Shown: piece by piece, positions 43,820 to 53,842 of the stretch
How the letters are laid out: every line of letters starts with the position of its first letter
How positions within the stretch are numbered: the stretch's first letter is position 1
Assembly (NCBI GenBank): GCA_021582295.1
Contig: CP091137.1
Coordinates: 700,001 to 764,000, forward strand
Length of the DNA: 64,000 nucleotides
From: Candidatus Thiovulum stygium
GTDB lineage: Bacteria; Campylobacterota; Campylobacteria; Campylobacterales; Thiovulaceae
Reading direction: 5' to 3'
Notes under the pieces: model-generated
Seen by the model: the letters and a program-made list of their open reading frames with translations, nothing else
Databases searched by the model: none
Told to the model about the DNA's origin: nothing
Translations under genes and position numbers: made by a program

Positions 43820-46465
43820 TTATTTTAATTCGCCCCAACTTTTGCCAGTTTTTAAACCAACAGTTAAAGGAACTTTTAAAGTTAGAACTTGATTCATAAT
43901 TTTGCTAAAAATATTTTTCACCTTTTCTAATTGTGAATCTTTAACTTCAAAAATCAACTCATCATGAATCTGTAATAATAAATTTGCCTCAATATTATAA
44001 GTTGATAAATAGTTATCAATATTAACCATTGCCAATTTTATTAAATCAGCTGAAGAACCTTGAAAAATTGTATTAAAAGCTTCTCGATCAAAAGATGCCT
44101 GTTCGCCATCATGTTTTGGTTTGACAAAATATCTACGACGACCAAATATAGTTTCAACATAATTTTGCAATTCTAATTTATGCGACATTAATTCCCGATA
44201 ATTTTTGACTCCCACAAATTCTTGAAAATATTCGTTAATGATTTTTTTTGCAACCTCATCAGTTACAAATATAGTTTCAGCCAATTTTCTAGCACCCATT
44301 CCATAAATAAGACCAAAATTTACAGTTTTAGCAACAGCTCTATCAATTTTTAATTTTTCAGCAACAACTGAATGAATATCAAGATTATTTTTAAATGCAT
44401 TAATTAAAATCTCATCTTCTGAATAGTGTGCTAAAAATCGTAACTCTATTTGTGAATAATCAAATGAAATTAATGTAAATCCCTCTTTTGCTATAAATAT
44501 ATTTCTAATTCCAGAATTTACAGGAATATTTTGCAAATTTGGATCTTGTGAACTAAAACGACCAGTAATAGTGCCAGTTTGATTAAATTGAGATGAAATA
44601 CGATTATATTTAGATTCATTTCCAAATTTAATCATCGGAGTTATATAAGTAGATACTAGTTTATGTAGTTCTCTATATTTTAATATTTCTGGCACAACCT
44701 TATGTTTATCTTTTATTTTATTTAAATTTTCTTCATCTGTTGATCTACTTTTGTTATCAATTTTTAGTTTGTCATACAAAATTTCAGCAACTTGTTTAGG
44801 CGAATTTAAATTAAAATCAGCTCCTACCATTACACATATATTTTCAGCAATATTTTTAATATTAAGTAAATACTCTTTTTCAAGAATAGCTAAATATTTT
44901 AAATCAACTGCAATTCCAGTTTTTTCCATTTTAAAAATTATTTCAGAAATTTTCATTTCGAGATTTTGCTCTAAATATAACATTTTTTTATCAAGATTTT
45001 CATTAAAATATTTATATAACTTGAGAGTTGCTATAACATCTTCAACGGCATATCTTGAAGCTACTTCAATTTCTGTATCAGAAAAATTAGAACCTGTTGG
45101 AACTAAATCTTTATATTTAATTTTTTTATGCTTTAAATAAGTGTAACTTAAATTATCTAATGACAAACTATCTTCAGAATCATTTAACCAAGCCAAAATC
45201 ATCGTATCACTAATAAATTTTAGTTCAACATCAAAATTTGAAAAAACTATATGTTTATCAAATTTACTATTATGTCCAATAAGTTTAAATTCATTAAACA
45301 TATTTATCATATTTTTTATATCTGATTTTGATATTTGTGGCTCAGCTCCTAAATATTGATGATAAATTGGAACATAATAACCACGAGGAAGATTATTGTT
45401 TTCATTAAGTCGAGCAAATGAAAAACCGACAATTTTACTATTAAATTCTGTATCGATTGTTTCAGTGTCAAAAGCAACTATTTCATCAGCCAAAAAGCTA
45501 TTTAAAATAAATTTTAAAGTTTGAATATCGCGAATAATTTTCGCCTCGAATTTAAAATTTGGATCATTAACTTTTAAATTTTCAACAGCTTCTAATTTTA
45601 TGAGTTTATTTTTTACTAAATAATCAATAGCAGAATATATTTCATATTCAAGAAGTTCAGGCACAATTTTAAGAAATGGTTCAGAACCTGTTTTACCAAG
45701 TTTAGGCATTTCAATATTTAAATCTTGTTTAATTGTAACAAGGTATTTTGATAACATTGCACTTTCGCGACCATTCTCAAGTTTTGTTGCTAAAGCTCTT
45801 TTGCTAATTTTATTTAAATTATTATATATTTCATCTAAATTTTTAAACTGTGTTAATAGCTCTTTTGCTCCAACTTTACCAATTCCTTCAACACCTTTAA
45901 TATTATCAGAACCATCGCCAACAATTGCTAAAAAATCGATAAATTGTTCTGGACGAACTCCAAACTCTTTTACAACTTCATCCGTAGTTATATATTTTAT
46001 TGGAAACTCATAATCACGACATAAATATATATCTTCACTCATTAGCTGAATAAAATCTTTATCAGGCGAAATAATATAAACACTGTAACCATCAGTAACA
46101 TATTTTTTAGAAAGTGTTCCAATAACATCATCAGCTTCATATTCTCTAATTTTTGGAGTTGGAAAACCCATTTTCTGAATAAAATCGATTAAAACTGGAA
46201 TTTGAAGTTTAAAATTATCTTCAGATTCTTCACGATTTAATTTATAAATTTTAGAGATTTTTTTGCGAAAATTATCTTCACCTTCAAGAGCAAAAACTAC
46301 TCGAGAAAGATCTATTTTTTTCTTTTTGAGAGCTATTAGAAATTTTACAAAACCAGTTATTAAATTTGTTGGAAAATCTTGTCGATTCAATAAAGGATCT
46401 TTTAAGCCATTATATATTTTAAAAAATATGGCAAAACTATCTATTAAATATACTTTTTCAAACAT
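43820..46465 (-). CDS. polA: DNA polymerase I
   Basis: The 881-residue protein has the 5' nuclease domain (about 1-280, DADDVIGTL-type motif as YEADDVIGTL), a 3'-5' exonuclease domain that keeps its acidic motif (FDTETIDTEF, about 335), and the polymerase domain with SFDYSQIELR (motif A), the O-helix region VAKTVNFGLIYGM and QIHDELIFEV (motif C). It processes Okazaki fragments and fills repair gaps. It lies between nusB and the fliJ-like gene with short gaps. Confidence 0.97.
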   Translation of the reverse strand: MFEKVYLIDSFAIFFKIYNGLKDPLLNRQDFPTNLITGFVKFLIALKKKKIDLSRVVFALEGEDNFRKKISKIYKLNREESEDNFKLQIPVLIDFIQKMGFPTPKIREYEADDVIGTLSKKYVTDGYSVYIISPDKDFIQLMSEDIYLCRDYEFPIKYITTDEVVKEFGVRPEQFIDFLAIVGDGSDNIKGVEGIGKVGAKELLTQFKNLDEIYNNLNKISKRALATKLENGRESAMLSKYLVTIKQDLNIEMPKLGKTGSEPFLKIVPELLEYEIYSAIDYLVKNKLIKLEAVENLKVNDPNFKFEAKIIRDIQTLKFILNSFLADEIVAFDTETIDTEFNSKIVGFSFARLNENNNLPRGYYVPIYHQYLGAEPQISKSDIKNMINMFNEFKLIGHNSKFDKHIVFSNFDVELKFISDTMILAWLNDSEDSLSLDNLSYTYLKHKKIKYKDLVPTGSNFSDTEIEVASRYAVEDVIATLKLYKYFNENLDKKMLYLEQNLEMKISEIIFKMEKTGIAVDLKYLAILEKEYLLNIKNIAENICVMVGADFNLNSPKQVAEILYDKLKIDNKSRSTDEENLNKIKDKHKVVPEILKYRELHKLVSTYITPMIKFGNESKYNRISSQFNQTGTITGRFSSQDPNLQNIPVNSGIRNIFIAKEGFTLISFDYSQIELRFLAHYSEDEILINAFKNNLDIHSVVAEKLKIDRAVAKTVNFGLIYGMGARKLAETIFVTDEVAKKIINEYFQEFVGVKNYRELMSHKLELQNYVETIFGRRRYFVKPKHDGEQASFDREAFNTIFQGSSADLIKLAMVNIDNYLSTYNIEANLLLQIHDELIFEVKDSQLEKVKNIFSKIMNQVLTLKVPLTVGLKTGKSWGELK

Positions 46466-46474
46466 TTTTATAGC

Positions 46475-46864
46475 CTATTTAAGATGGTCAAGAAGACCAT
46501 TAATAAATCGAGAAGCTTCATCAATGCCAAAATCTCTAATTAGTTCAATTGCTTCATTAATAGCAATAGCTTTATCAACTTTTGTAAAAAGTATCTCATA
46601 AATTGCTAATCTTAAAACTGCTTTTTCGATAATTCCAATTTCATTAATTTTGATATCTTTTAAATTAGATTCAATAATCGAATCAAGAGTTTCAATATTA
46701 TTTAAAATTCCATCGAAAACCTCATCAACAAAAACTTTTTGTCTATTTCTAATTTTTTGCTCTTCTAATAAATCTTCTTTTAGACTCATTAAATCATCGC
46801 TACCTAAATCTCGAGCATATAGTAAGGATACAATTGTATTTCTAGCTGTATGAATAGTTGCCAA
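46475..46864 (-). CDS. nusB: Transcription antitermination factor NusB
   Basis: The 129-residue all-helical protein has the NusB pattern ARNTIVSLLYARDLG at the N-terminus and AINEAIELIRDFGIDEASRFINGLLD at the C-terminus. It binds rRNA boxA with S10 in antitermination. It follows ribH after 11 bp, the conserved ribH-nusB pair. Confidence 0.96.
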   Translation of the reverse strand: MATIHTARNTIVSLLYARDLGSDDLMSLKEDLLEEQKIRNRQKVFVDEVFDGILNNIETLDSIIESNLKDIKINEIGIIEKAVLRLAIYEILFTKVDKAIAINEAIELIRDFGIDEASRFINGLLDHLK

Positions 46865-46875
46865 TTTATTTTTAC

Positions 46876-47343
46876 CTATTCCAATTCACTATAAAGATTT
46901 AACATTTCGATTAGTCCAACCATTGCTTCAAAACCTTTGTTTCCAGCTTTGCTACCTGCTCGTTCGATTGCCTGTTCAAGATTATCAGTTGTCAAAAGAC
47001 CGAAGCTAACAGGAATATCATATTTAAGCGAAATCGTTGCGATTCCTTTTGTTGCTTCAGCAGCGACATAATCGAAATGTGGTGTTGAACCGCGAATGAC
47101 TGCTCCAACACAACAAACACCGCTATATTGTTCTTTTTTCAATACATGATTTAGTGCCATTGGCAATTCAAAAGCTCCCGGAACAAGAATAAGTTCTAAA
47201 TTAGTTTTTTCACCGCCATGTCTTAAAAAGGCATCTTCTGCACCTTCGATAAGTCTATCAGTAATTATGTGATTGAATCTACTAGCAATAATTGCGATTT
47301 TTTTGCCACTCGGTGTTTTAAAACCACCCTCTATTTTTTTCAT
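46876..47343 (-). CDS. ribH: 6,7-dimethyl-8-ribityllumazine synthase
   Basis: I chose the start at 47343 ([21 protein letters not shown] 9 bp upstream) over an upstream in-frame start at 47370. The resulting 155 residues carry [25 protein letters not shown] and [15 protein letters not shown], the substrate-binding loops of RibH, which makes the riboflavin precursor. Confidence 0.95.
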   Translation of the reverse strand: MKKIEGGFKTPSGKKIAIIASRFNHIITDRLIEGAEDAFLRHGGEKTNLELILVPGAFELPMALNHVLKKEQYSGVCCVGAVIRGSTPHFDYVAAEATKGIATISLKYDIPVSFGLLTTDNLEQAIERAGSKAGNKGFEAMVGLIEMLNLYSELE

Positions 47344-47491
47344 ATTTGAAACTCCATTTTTAATTTGCAATTTATTAACAATTTTATCGAACTTGAAAAA
47401 TTTTATCGATTGATGAGGTTTTCATGAAAAATATAATTATGGCAATTAGATAAAATTATATTTTTAAATAAATTACATAGAGGTATCTAAA

Positions 47492-50400
47492 ACGAAAAAT
47501 TATAGTAACGAAATTACAAATCGCTTAAAAGATGGCACAGAAAGGTCTCTTTATAAACCTTTAGGAAGTTTCTTAGAAAAATATATACAAGATTTATATA
47601 ATAGAAATATTTTAATTGTTATTGAACAATCAAGCAAAAACTACGAAAAAGGTGTCGGTTTTCCTGATATTACTATTAAAGAAAATGGTTTCACCTTAGG
47701 CTACATCGAAATAAAACTTCCATCAGATAATATTGATGATAAAAAATTTAAACTCCAATTTGATCGCTACAAAGCAAGTTTAGAAAATATCATCTTTACG
47801 AATCTCAAAAATTGGCAACTCTGGCAATGGGATAAAGATGGCAATAGCAAAAAAGTAAAAGAAATTCTTTTTGACTACGAAAATCCAAAAGATGAAGATT
47901 TTAAAAAGCTCTTAAACGAATTTTTATATTTTGCAATTATTCAAGCCTCAACTCCTAAACAATTGGCAATAAATTTAGCAAAACGAACCAAATTTTTAGC
48001 TTCGACTTTGACAATCCATATTGAACATCAACAACTTAAAAATACAAAAGAAGCTTTTAAAAATACTCTCTTAAATGATATTGACGATGATAGTTTTGTT
48101 AATCTTATTTCTGAAACTTTTACATATTCGCTTTTTATCGCAACTTTAGAACATTTTAATAGTGGTAAAAATGATCTTTTAACTCTTACAACAGCTATTG
48201 ATTATATTCCAACAACTATCCCTGTTTTGCATGATTTATACGATTTGGCTAAAAAATTAAGTTACCAACTAGATAATGTTAAAGCTTCGGTTGAACTTAT
48301 TTTAAAAGAATTAAATAATTGTGCTATTGATAAAATTAGAGATAGTTTTTATAAAGAAAATAGTTCTCAAGAACCTATTTTATATTTTTATGAGACTTTC
48401 TTAACTGAATATGATAAAGAAACAAAGAAAAAACGGGGTGCTTTTTATACTCCAAAACCTATTGTAGATTTTATTATTAAAAGTGTAGATTTTGCTTTAA
48501 TCGAAAATTTCTCTCTCAAAGATGGCTTTTTAAATAAAAGTGTTAAAGTTCTTGATCCTGCTACTGGCACAGGCACTTTTTTAGCTTCAATAATAGAACT
48601 CATTAAATATAAAATAGATAAAAAATATAAAATATTAGGTGTTGAAAAAGAGCAATTTATCAAAGAGGTCTCAAATCATATTTTGCATAATTTTTATGCT
48701 TTTGAATTTATGATTGCTCCTTATACAGTTGCTCATTTTAAACTTACACTTTTACTGAAAACTTTTGGCTTTGACTTTTCTAATAATTTTAATGATAACC
48801 TTTTGAACAATAATCGCTTAAAAATATATTTAGCTAATACTCTTGATGATCCTTCTAAAGAACCTAATTCTCTTTTTGGATTTGATCATATTTCACTTGA
48901 AGGCAAATTAGCCAAAAATGTCAAAAACCAAAAAGATATTATCGCGATAATCGGTAATCCTCCATATAGTGGAAGTTCTCAAAATCCAAGTCGTGATGAG
49001 AGTAAAAATCTTACTTGGATTGGTTCGCAAATTGAATCTTATAAATTTAATGGCACTAAAAAACTGGACGAAAAAAATCCAAAATGGCTTCAAGATGATT
49101 ATGTCAAATTTATACGATTTGCTCAATTTCAAATAGATAGTGCTGGATTTGGAACTGTTGGCTATATCGTGCCTCATGGGTTTTTGGATAATCCAACTTT
49201 TAGATATATGCGAAAATCTTTAATGAATAGTTTCACTAAAATTTATATTTTGGATTTGCACGGCAATGACAACAAAAAAGAAAAAGATGAGCAAGGCAAC
49301 AGAGATGAAAATATCTTTGATATAAAACAGGGTGTTTGTATTGCTATATTTATTAAAGAAAAAATATCTAAAACTTGTGAAGTTTATCATGGTGATTTAT
49401 ACGGCAAAAGAGAAGATAAATTTAACATTTTGCAAACCAAAACATTTAAAGAACTTTGTGCAAATAAGCTAAATCCAAATGGTGAAATGAGCTATTTTAT
49501 ACCAAGAAGTGAAGATAATGAATATGAAAAGTTTTGGAGTGTGAAGGATATTTTTAAAGTAAGTAGTGTCGGAGTTGTAACTGGTAATGATAAACTTTTT
49601 GTAAATCAAAATAAAAATGAACTTATTGCAAATCTAAAAAAAGAGAATATAGAAGTTGATGAAAAGCTTATACAAAAAATATCTTATCGCCCATTTGATA
49701 ATCAATATATTTATTATGACAATAAGCTAATTGAAAGAGCTAGATTTAATACTATGAAACATTTACTAAGAGATAATATTGCCTTGATTGTTCCAAGACA
49801 GACAATTAATGAAGGACTTTTTAAACATTGCCTTATTGTAAAAAATATTGCCGATATAAACCTTTTACAATCAGCAAAAGGTCAAAATGTTTTTCCTCTC
49901 TATCTTTACGACGAAAGCACAACTTCACTTTTTGAAGATGAAAAAACTACAAACTTCACAGATGGGTTTAGAGAATTCAAAAATAAAAACTTAAGTAAAT
50001 TTAGCGATGAGGTCATATTTTATTATATTTATGCTCTTTTGTATTCTCCAACTTATAGAGATAAATATAATGAGTTTTTAAAAACAGATTTTCCTCGCAT
50101 CGACTTTAATTATGATATTGAGAAAATTTCAAAATTATGGTTTTGAACTTACACAACTGCATCTACTCACTCATGAAATTTTTGACGAACAAGAAAAATG
50201 GAATCTCAAAGTTGAAGGCAAAGATTATGCAATAAGTTTTGCCAAAAAAGCAGATATTTACAAAGATAACAAGATTTATTTAAATTCAAATACTTTTATA
50301 AGTGGAATTGATGAAGCAACTTTTAAATTTATGATAGGCGGTTATCAAGTTCTTGACAAATGGTTAAGCGATAGAAAAAACAAAACTTTAAATATTGACG

Positions 50401-50504
50401 AATTGCTCCACTATCTCAAAATAATCGTAAGCCTAAGAGAGACGATAAAAATAATGGGTGAAATTGATAAAATTACGAAGCTATTCTTAAAAATAGATGG
50501 CTAA
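47492..50504 (+). pseudogene. Type IIG restriction-modification enzyme (N6-adenine methylase with nuclease domain), start lost and one frameshift
   Basis: A single ~1000-residue protein is spread over this interval. The N-terminus has a PD-(D/E)XK-like core (VGFPDITIKENG, then YIEIKLP); the methylase domain has GAFYTPKPIVDFI, motif I VLDPATGTGTFLASI and motif IV IIGNPPYSG; the C-terminus is a target-recognition region (to DKITKLFLKI). There is no ATG/GTG/TTG at the expected start: AGAGG lies 8 bp before ACG at 47492, where an ATG would fit. A TTG at 47963 would leave out the nuclease part. One extra A near 50122 shifts the frame; without it IEKFQNYGFELTQLH would be continuous. As sequenced the enzyme is probably inactive; either change might be an assembly error. 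Confidence 0.85.
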
Positions 50505-50526
50505 TATTTTAAATTAGGATACATAT

Positions 50527-51075
50527 ATGTTTTTATTTGAAAAATCAAATAATTTTAATTTAGCTAATTTGGTAACTTTTTTAAATATAAGTGCTGGAGC
50601 TTCAGCAATATATTTTATATCAAATAATCAATTTAGTTATGCTGTAATTTCTGCTTGGATTGGTGGTCTATTTGATATTATTGATGGAAAAGTAGCTCGT
50701 AAATTTAATTTATCTTCACCTTTTGGAATTCAACTTGACTCTTTTGCTGATTCACTTTCGTTTGTAATAGTTCCGCTGTTTTTAATTTATTTTGCTATTT
50801 TTAAAAATAGTGATCTAAATCCGCTAATTTATGGTTCAGTGTTTATTTTTTATTTAATATCTGGTTTAAGAAGATTGATAAATTTTAATCTTCGTTCAAA
50901 TGCTGGTGAAGTATCAAAATTTTTCACTGGAGTTCCAACTCCACTTGGAGCGATTTTGCTTTGGTTTGCTTTTTTAGGTTTGGAATTTAATGTTTTAAAT
51001 AATATTTATATTTTAATTTATATCTTATCTGTAGGTTATCTTTTAAATTCAAATTTAAAAATACCTCATCCATAA
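50527..51075 (+). CDS. pssA: CDP-diacylglycerol-serine O-phosphatidyltransferase
   Basis: The 182-residue membrane protein carries the CDP-alcohol phosphotransferase motif: DGKVARKFNLSSPFGIQLDSFAD, i.e. DGxxAR(8)G(3)D(3)D with all acids present (about residues 53-75). With several membrane spans it makes phosphatidylserine, the precursor of phosphatidylethanolamine. It is short for the family. A GATGAGGT octamer overlaps its 3' end. Confidence 0.88.
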   Translation: MFLFEKSNNFNLANLVTFLNISAGASAIYFISNNQFSYAVISAWIGGLFDIIDGKVARKFNLSSPFGIQLDSFADSLSFVIVPLFLIYFAIFKNSDLNPLIYGSVFIFYLISGLRRLINFNLRSNAGEVSKFFTGVPTPLGAILLWFAFLGLEFNVLNNIYILIYILSVGYLLNSNLKIPHP

Positions 51076-51121
51076 CTATTTTTTCTGTTCCTTAAAATAA
51101 TTATAATACAGGTTGAAATCG

Positions 51122-51146
51122 TGGAACAGCTTAAAAAACTGTTCCG
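51122..51146. repeat. 25-bp hairpin direct repeat, left of the HTH/Bro module
   Basis: GGAACAG-(9 nt)-CTGTTCC, a terminator-like hairpin, exactly repeated at 52560-52584, where it follows the MFS gene by 26 bp. The two copies bracket the HTH gene and the broken Bro-N gene. Confidence 0.85.
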
Positions 51147-51318
51147 AAATTAATTTATTTGCAAAGCAACTAAAAGCCTTCATAAGCTTCGATTTTGCTG
51201 AACATATTTAGATATTGAGTTGAATCTATTCTATCAACGGAATAAAACTTCCAAATAAGACAATAACCGAAATTAAATCTATAATTTAAATTTCGTCATA
51301 TTCGGGTAAATCTCGTCA

Positions 51319-51341
51319 TATTCGGGCTTGACCCGAATATC
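51319..51341. repeat. REP-like palindrome, inverse orientation
   Basis: ATATTCGGG / CCCGAATAT with the loop CTTGA, the reverse complement of the palindromes near 22.55 and 23.96 kb. Confidence 0.8.
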
Positions 51342-51417
51342 CATAAAAATACGATGAGGTTGCCGTCGTTTTCAAGACTTTGTAAAATTTCATTAAATAA
51401 AAAGAGGATAAATCTAA

Positions 51418-51648
51418 ATGGCTGAAGATACAAAAAAAGAAAATCAAGAAGAAAACTTAGTGAAAAAAACTTGTCGGGAATTAGGAATTACTCAAAAAGA
51501 GTTGGCGGAAAAATTGGGAGTGAATAAAAATACAGTGTCTGATTGGGCGAATAGTCATACACAAATTTCAACTCTAGTTTCAACAACATTAAATTTATTA
51601 ATTAAAGAAAAAGATTTTAATAATTTTAAAAAAATATTAGTGAATTGA
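51418..51648 (+). CDS. Small HTH regulator, paralogue of the 5601 and 60080 genes
   Basis: A 76-residue protein with one helix-turn-helix (CRELGITQKELAEKLGVNKNTVSDWA). The string EENLVKKTCRELGITQKELAE is shared exactly with the 5601 protein, and the 50-bp leader with the AGGATAAAT ribosome binding site is also shared. The recognition helix (NKNTVSDWA versus SRQSVSYWA) differs, so the paralogues probably bind different sites. A degenerate Bro-N gene follows 120 bp downstream. Confidence 0.82.
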   Translation: MAEDTKKENQEENLVKKTCRELGITQKELAEKLGVNKNTVSDWANSHTQISTLVSTTLNLLIKEKDFNNFKKILVN

Positions 51649-51768
51649 TTATAAAAAATATAAGCTAGTTTAAACTTGACTTAAGTATGTAAAAATAGTA
51701 ATATTTTACTGTTAAGACGGATTTACTTTCACACCAACCCGTCTAATTTATATGCTCAGGAATACTCT

Positions 51769-52554
51769 ATGAACAATTTTATTTTATCGGAAAATAGATA
51801 TTTTTTCAAACTTAATGATAAAACATTAACCGTAAATATTTTTTTGTTAGAAGATGGCGAACCTTGGTTCATAGCAAAAGAAATTTCAGATATTTTAAAA
51901 TATAGCGAAACAAATAAAATGCTTCGAAGACTTGACGACGACGAAAAAAAACGATCGCCCGAAATGGGAGTCCGATTTCAATTGAGTTCTTTGGAAATCA
52001 GGGATCAATTATAATTATAAATGAAAGTGGATTATATAATGCTATTTTTGGTTCACATTTAGCTGTAGCAAAAACATTTAAAAAATGGGTAACTCGTGAA
52101 GTTCTTCCATCAATTCGCAAAACAGGCATTTATTCAATTTCACAACAAACTCCAGAAACAGCTCATCAAACCGTTCAAATTCAAAATGAAACTTTTGACT
52201 TAAATTTTTATACTCAACAAAGTAGAGAAATGTTTCGAATTAGTTGAAATTATCAACTCAAAAAGTATTAAAAACTTATATTTTGCTAGATAATTTATAT
52301 AAAAGTTTAAATATTAAATCACCTCTCGAACTTGCTCAAAATAGATCTTTCAAACTATTACTTTATTCCTACTGAATTAGGTAATTTTATAAATGCTTCA
52401 CCAGTTGAAACCAATAAAATTCTCGAATTTAAAGGTTTTCAAATTAAACGAAAATGGAATTTGGGTTTTAACTGAAAAAGGTCGTGATTTTGGTATTGAA
52501 GTTCAAAAAGGCTCGTATTTTCAACTTAAATGGAAAATTAAATCTATAATTTAA
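51769..52554 (+). pseudogene. Bro-N domain gene broken by several frameshifts
   Basis: The first frame (51769-52014) gives a Bro-N start (GEPWFIAKEISDILKYSETN). After a shift the reading continues IIINESGLYNAIFGSHL, then FKKWVTREVLPSIRKTGIYS, FYTQQSREMF, and in further frames SKSIKNLYF and LTEKGRDFGIEVQKGSYFQLKWK. Together it is a full-length relative of the intact Bro-N protein at 13847-14560 (also in its C-terminal half) with at least four one-base indels. It is clearly decayed. Confidence 0.85.
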
Positions 52555-52559
52555 TTTCA

Positions 52560-52584
52560 TGGAACAGCTTAAAAAACTGTTCCG
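52560..52584. terminator. 25-bp hairpin direct repeat, right copy; terminator of the MFS gene
   Basis: GGAACAG / CTGTTCC stem located 26 bp after the stop of the minus-strand MFS gene and 6 bp after the Bro pseudogene. Identical to 51122-51146. Confidence 0.75.
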
Positions 52585-52609
52585 TTTTCAATGTAATCGA
52601 ATAGAATTT

Positions 52610-53827
52610 TTATTTTATCGAGATTCTGTAAAAAACTAAACTTATAATTATTGCTAAAATAGAAAAAACATACACTGAAATATAACCAAAAGCTGAAACA
52701 ATTAAACCGCCAAAAATTGGGAAAAATAGTCCAATCGACGAAATATTTGAGTTCATTGCCAAATATATTTGTCGCTTTTCTTCAGGTGAAATCGCAATTA
52801 TTAAATTTCCAAAAGATAATTTTGTTCCATCAATCGAAGCACCTAATATAAAAAAGATAATTATATAAATATAAATATTATGAAATATCAAAGCTAATAT
52901 AAAAGATAAAATTGCTAAAAATGAAGCAATATATATTGTCAAATGGTCGCCATCGAGATGTTCTCGAGATACAAGCCATCCCCAAAAAATATTACTTAAC
53001 ATACTTCCTGCCATCTGCACAGATAATAAAATACCAATTATATGACCATCAAGTTTTATATAATTTTGTGCATCTAAAATTATAAATGGCAACCCGATGA
53101 GGTAACCATAAGAATATAAATATGAATATATTTGATATTTTAATCTTTTGTCTGTTTGAAAAATTTGCCAACTCTCTTTTAAAAAATTTATAAAATCTCC
53201 ATGATTCATTTCGATTTTTTCTTTTGCTGGTTCTGGTATTGTTGAAAAAGCTATCAAACCTATTCCCATTAAAATAGCACTAAATATAAATAAAAATGCA
53301 AAACTTTCTGGAGGCTGAAAATTTGCTAGAAACCAACCTGCTGTTGTTCCTGAAATTATTGCTCCGAGTCCTGAAAAGAATTGGCGAAGTGCCATGCTTT
53401 TTCCCATAAATTTGCGAGTAAATATTTTTCCGATTATATCTTTAAAATAAATTGCTCCAAAACCAGATGAAAATGAAAATATAAATAATAATATAGCAAT
53501 TCCCCAAAGAGTCCAAAAATCGCTTTTATTTCCGAGAAAATATATAACTAGACCGATGCCGAACCACGATAAAAATCGCACTAAAAAAACCCATCTCAAA
53601 GATGGCATCATATATTTATATGATCTTGAATAAAATGCTGCCACCATTTGAACGAAAATCGCTCCACCTTTTAACAGTGAAGCAAAAATACCAACCAGAA
53701 TTGAACTTCCTGAAAAGTGATGAATAATTAATGGCAAAATTGTCGAAGGTTCAGCAACTGTCGTAGCAATTGACAAAAAAAATCCATGAACCGAATTTTT
53801 AATATTCGAAGATTTTTTATCTATCAA
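52610..53827 (-). CDS. Major facilitator superfamily transporter
   Basis: A 405-residue integral membrane protein with about 12 spans arranged in two halves; the middle loop (FSTIPEPAKEKIEMNHGDF) is cytosolic. The N-terminus HGFFLSIATTVAEPSTILP is typical of a permease subfamily of unknown substrate. It is 15 bp downstream of leuS. A GATGAGGT octamer is in the coding sequence. Confidence 0.85.
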   Translation of the reverse strand: MIDKKSSNIKNSVHGFFLSIATTVAEPSTILPLIIHHFSGSSILVGIFASLLKGGAIFVQMVAAFYSRSYKYMMPSLRWVFLVRFLSWFGIGLVIYFLGNKSDFWTLWGIAILLFIFSFSSGFGAIYFKDIIGKIFTRKFMGKSMALRQFFSGLGAIISGTTAGWFLANFQPPESFAFLFIFSAILMGIGLIAFSTIPEPAKEKIEMNHGDFINFLKESWQIFQTDKRLKYQIYSYLYSYGYLIGLPFIILDAQNYIKLDGHIIGILLSVQMAGSMLSNIFWGWLVSREHLDGDHLTIYIASFLAILSFILALIFHNIYIYIIIFFILGASIDGTKLSFGNLIIAISPEEKRQIYLAMNSNISSIGLFFPIFGGLIVSAFGYISVYVFSILAIIISLVFYRISIK

Positions 53828-53842
53828 AATATATTTTTCTCA

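Larger units (their letters stand above)
51076..51417. other. Spacer before an HTH/Bro module
   Basis: No gene is present. The spacer holds the left 25-bp flanking hairpin (51122-51146), a small piece resembling the last codons of a Bro-N gene (AAATTAAATCTATAATTTAA near 51275), the ATATTCGGG-type palindrome, a GATGAGGT octamer (51353) and the conserved leader of the HTH gene. Confidence 0.65.
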
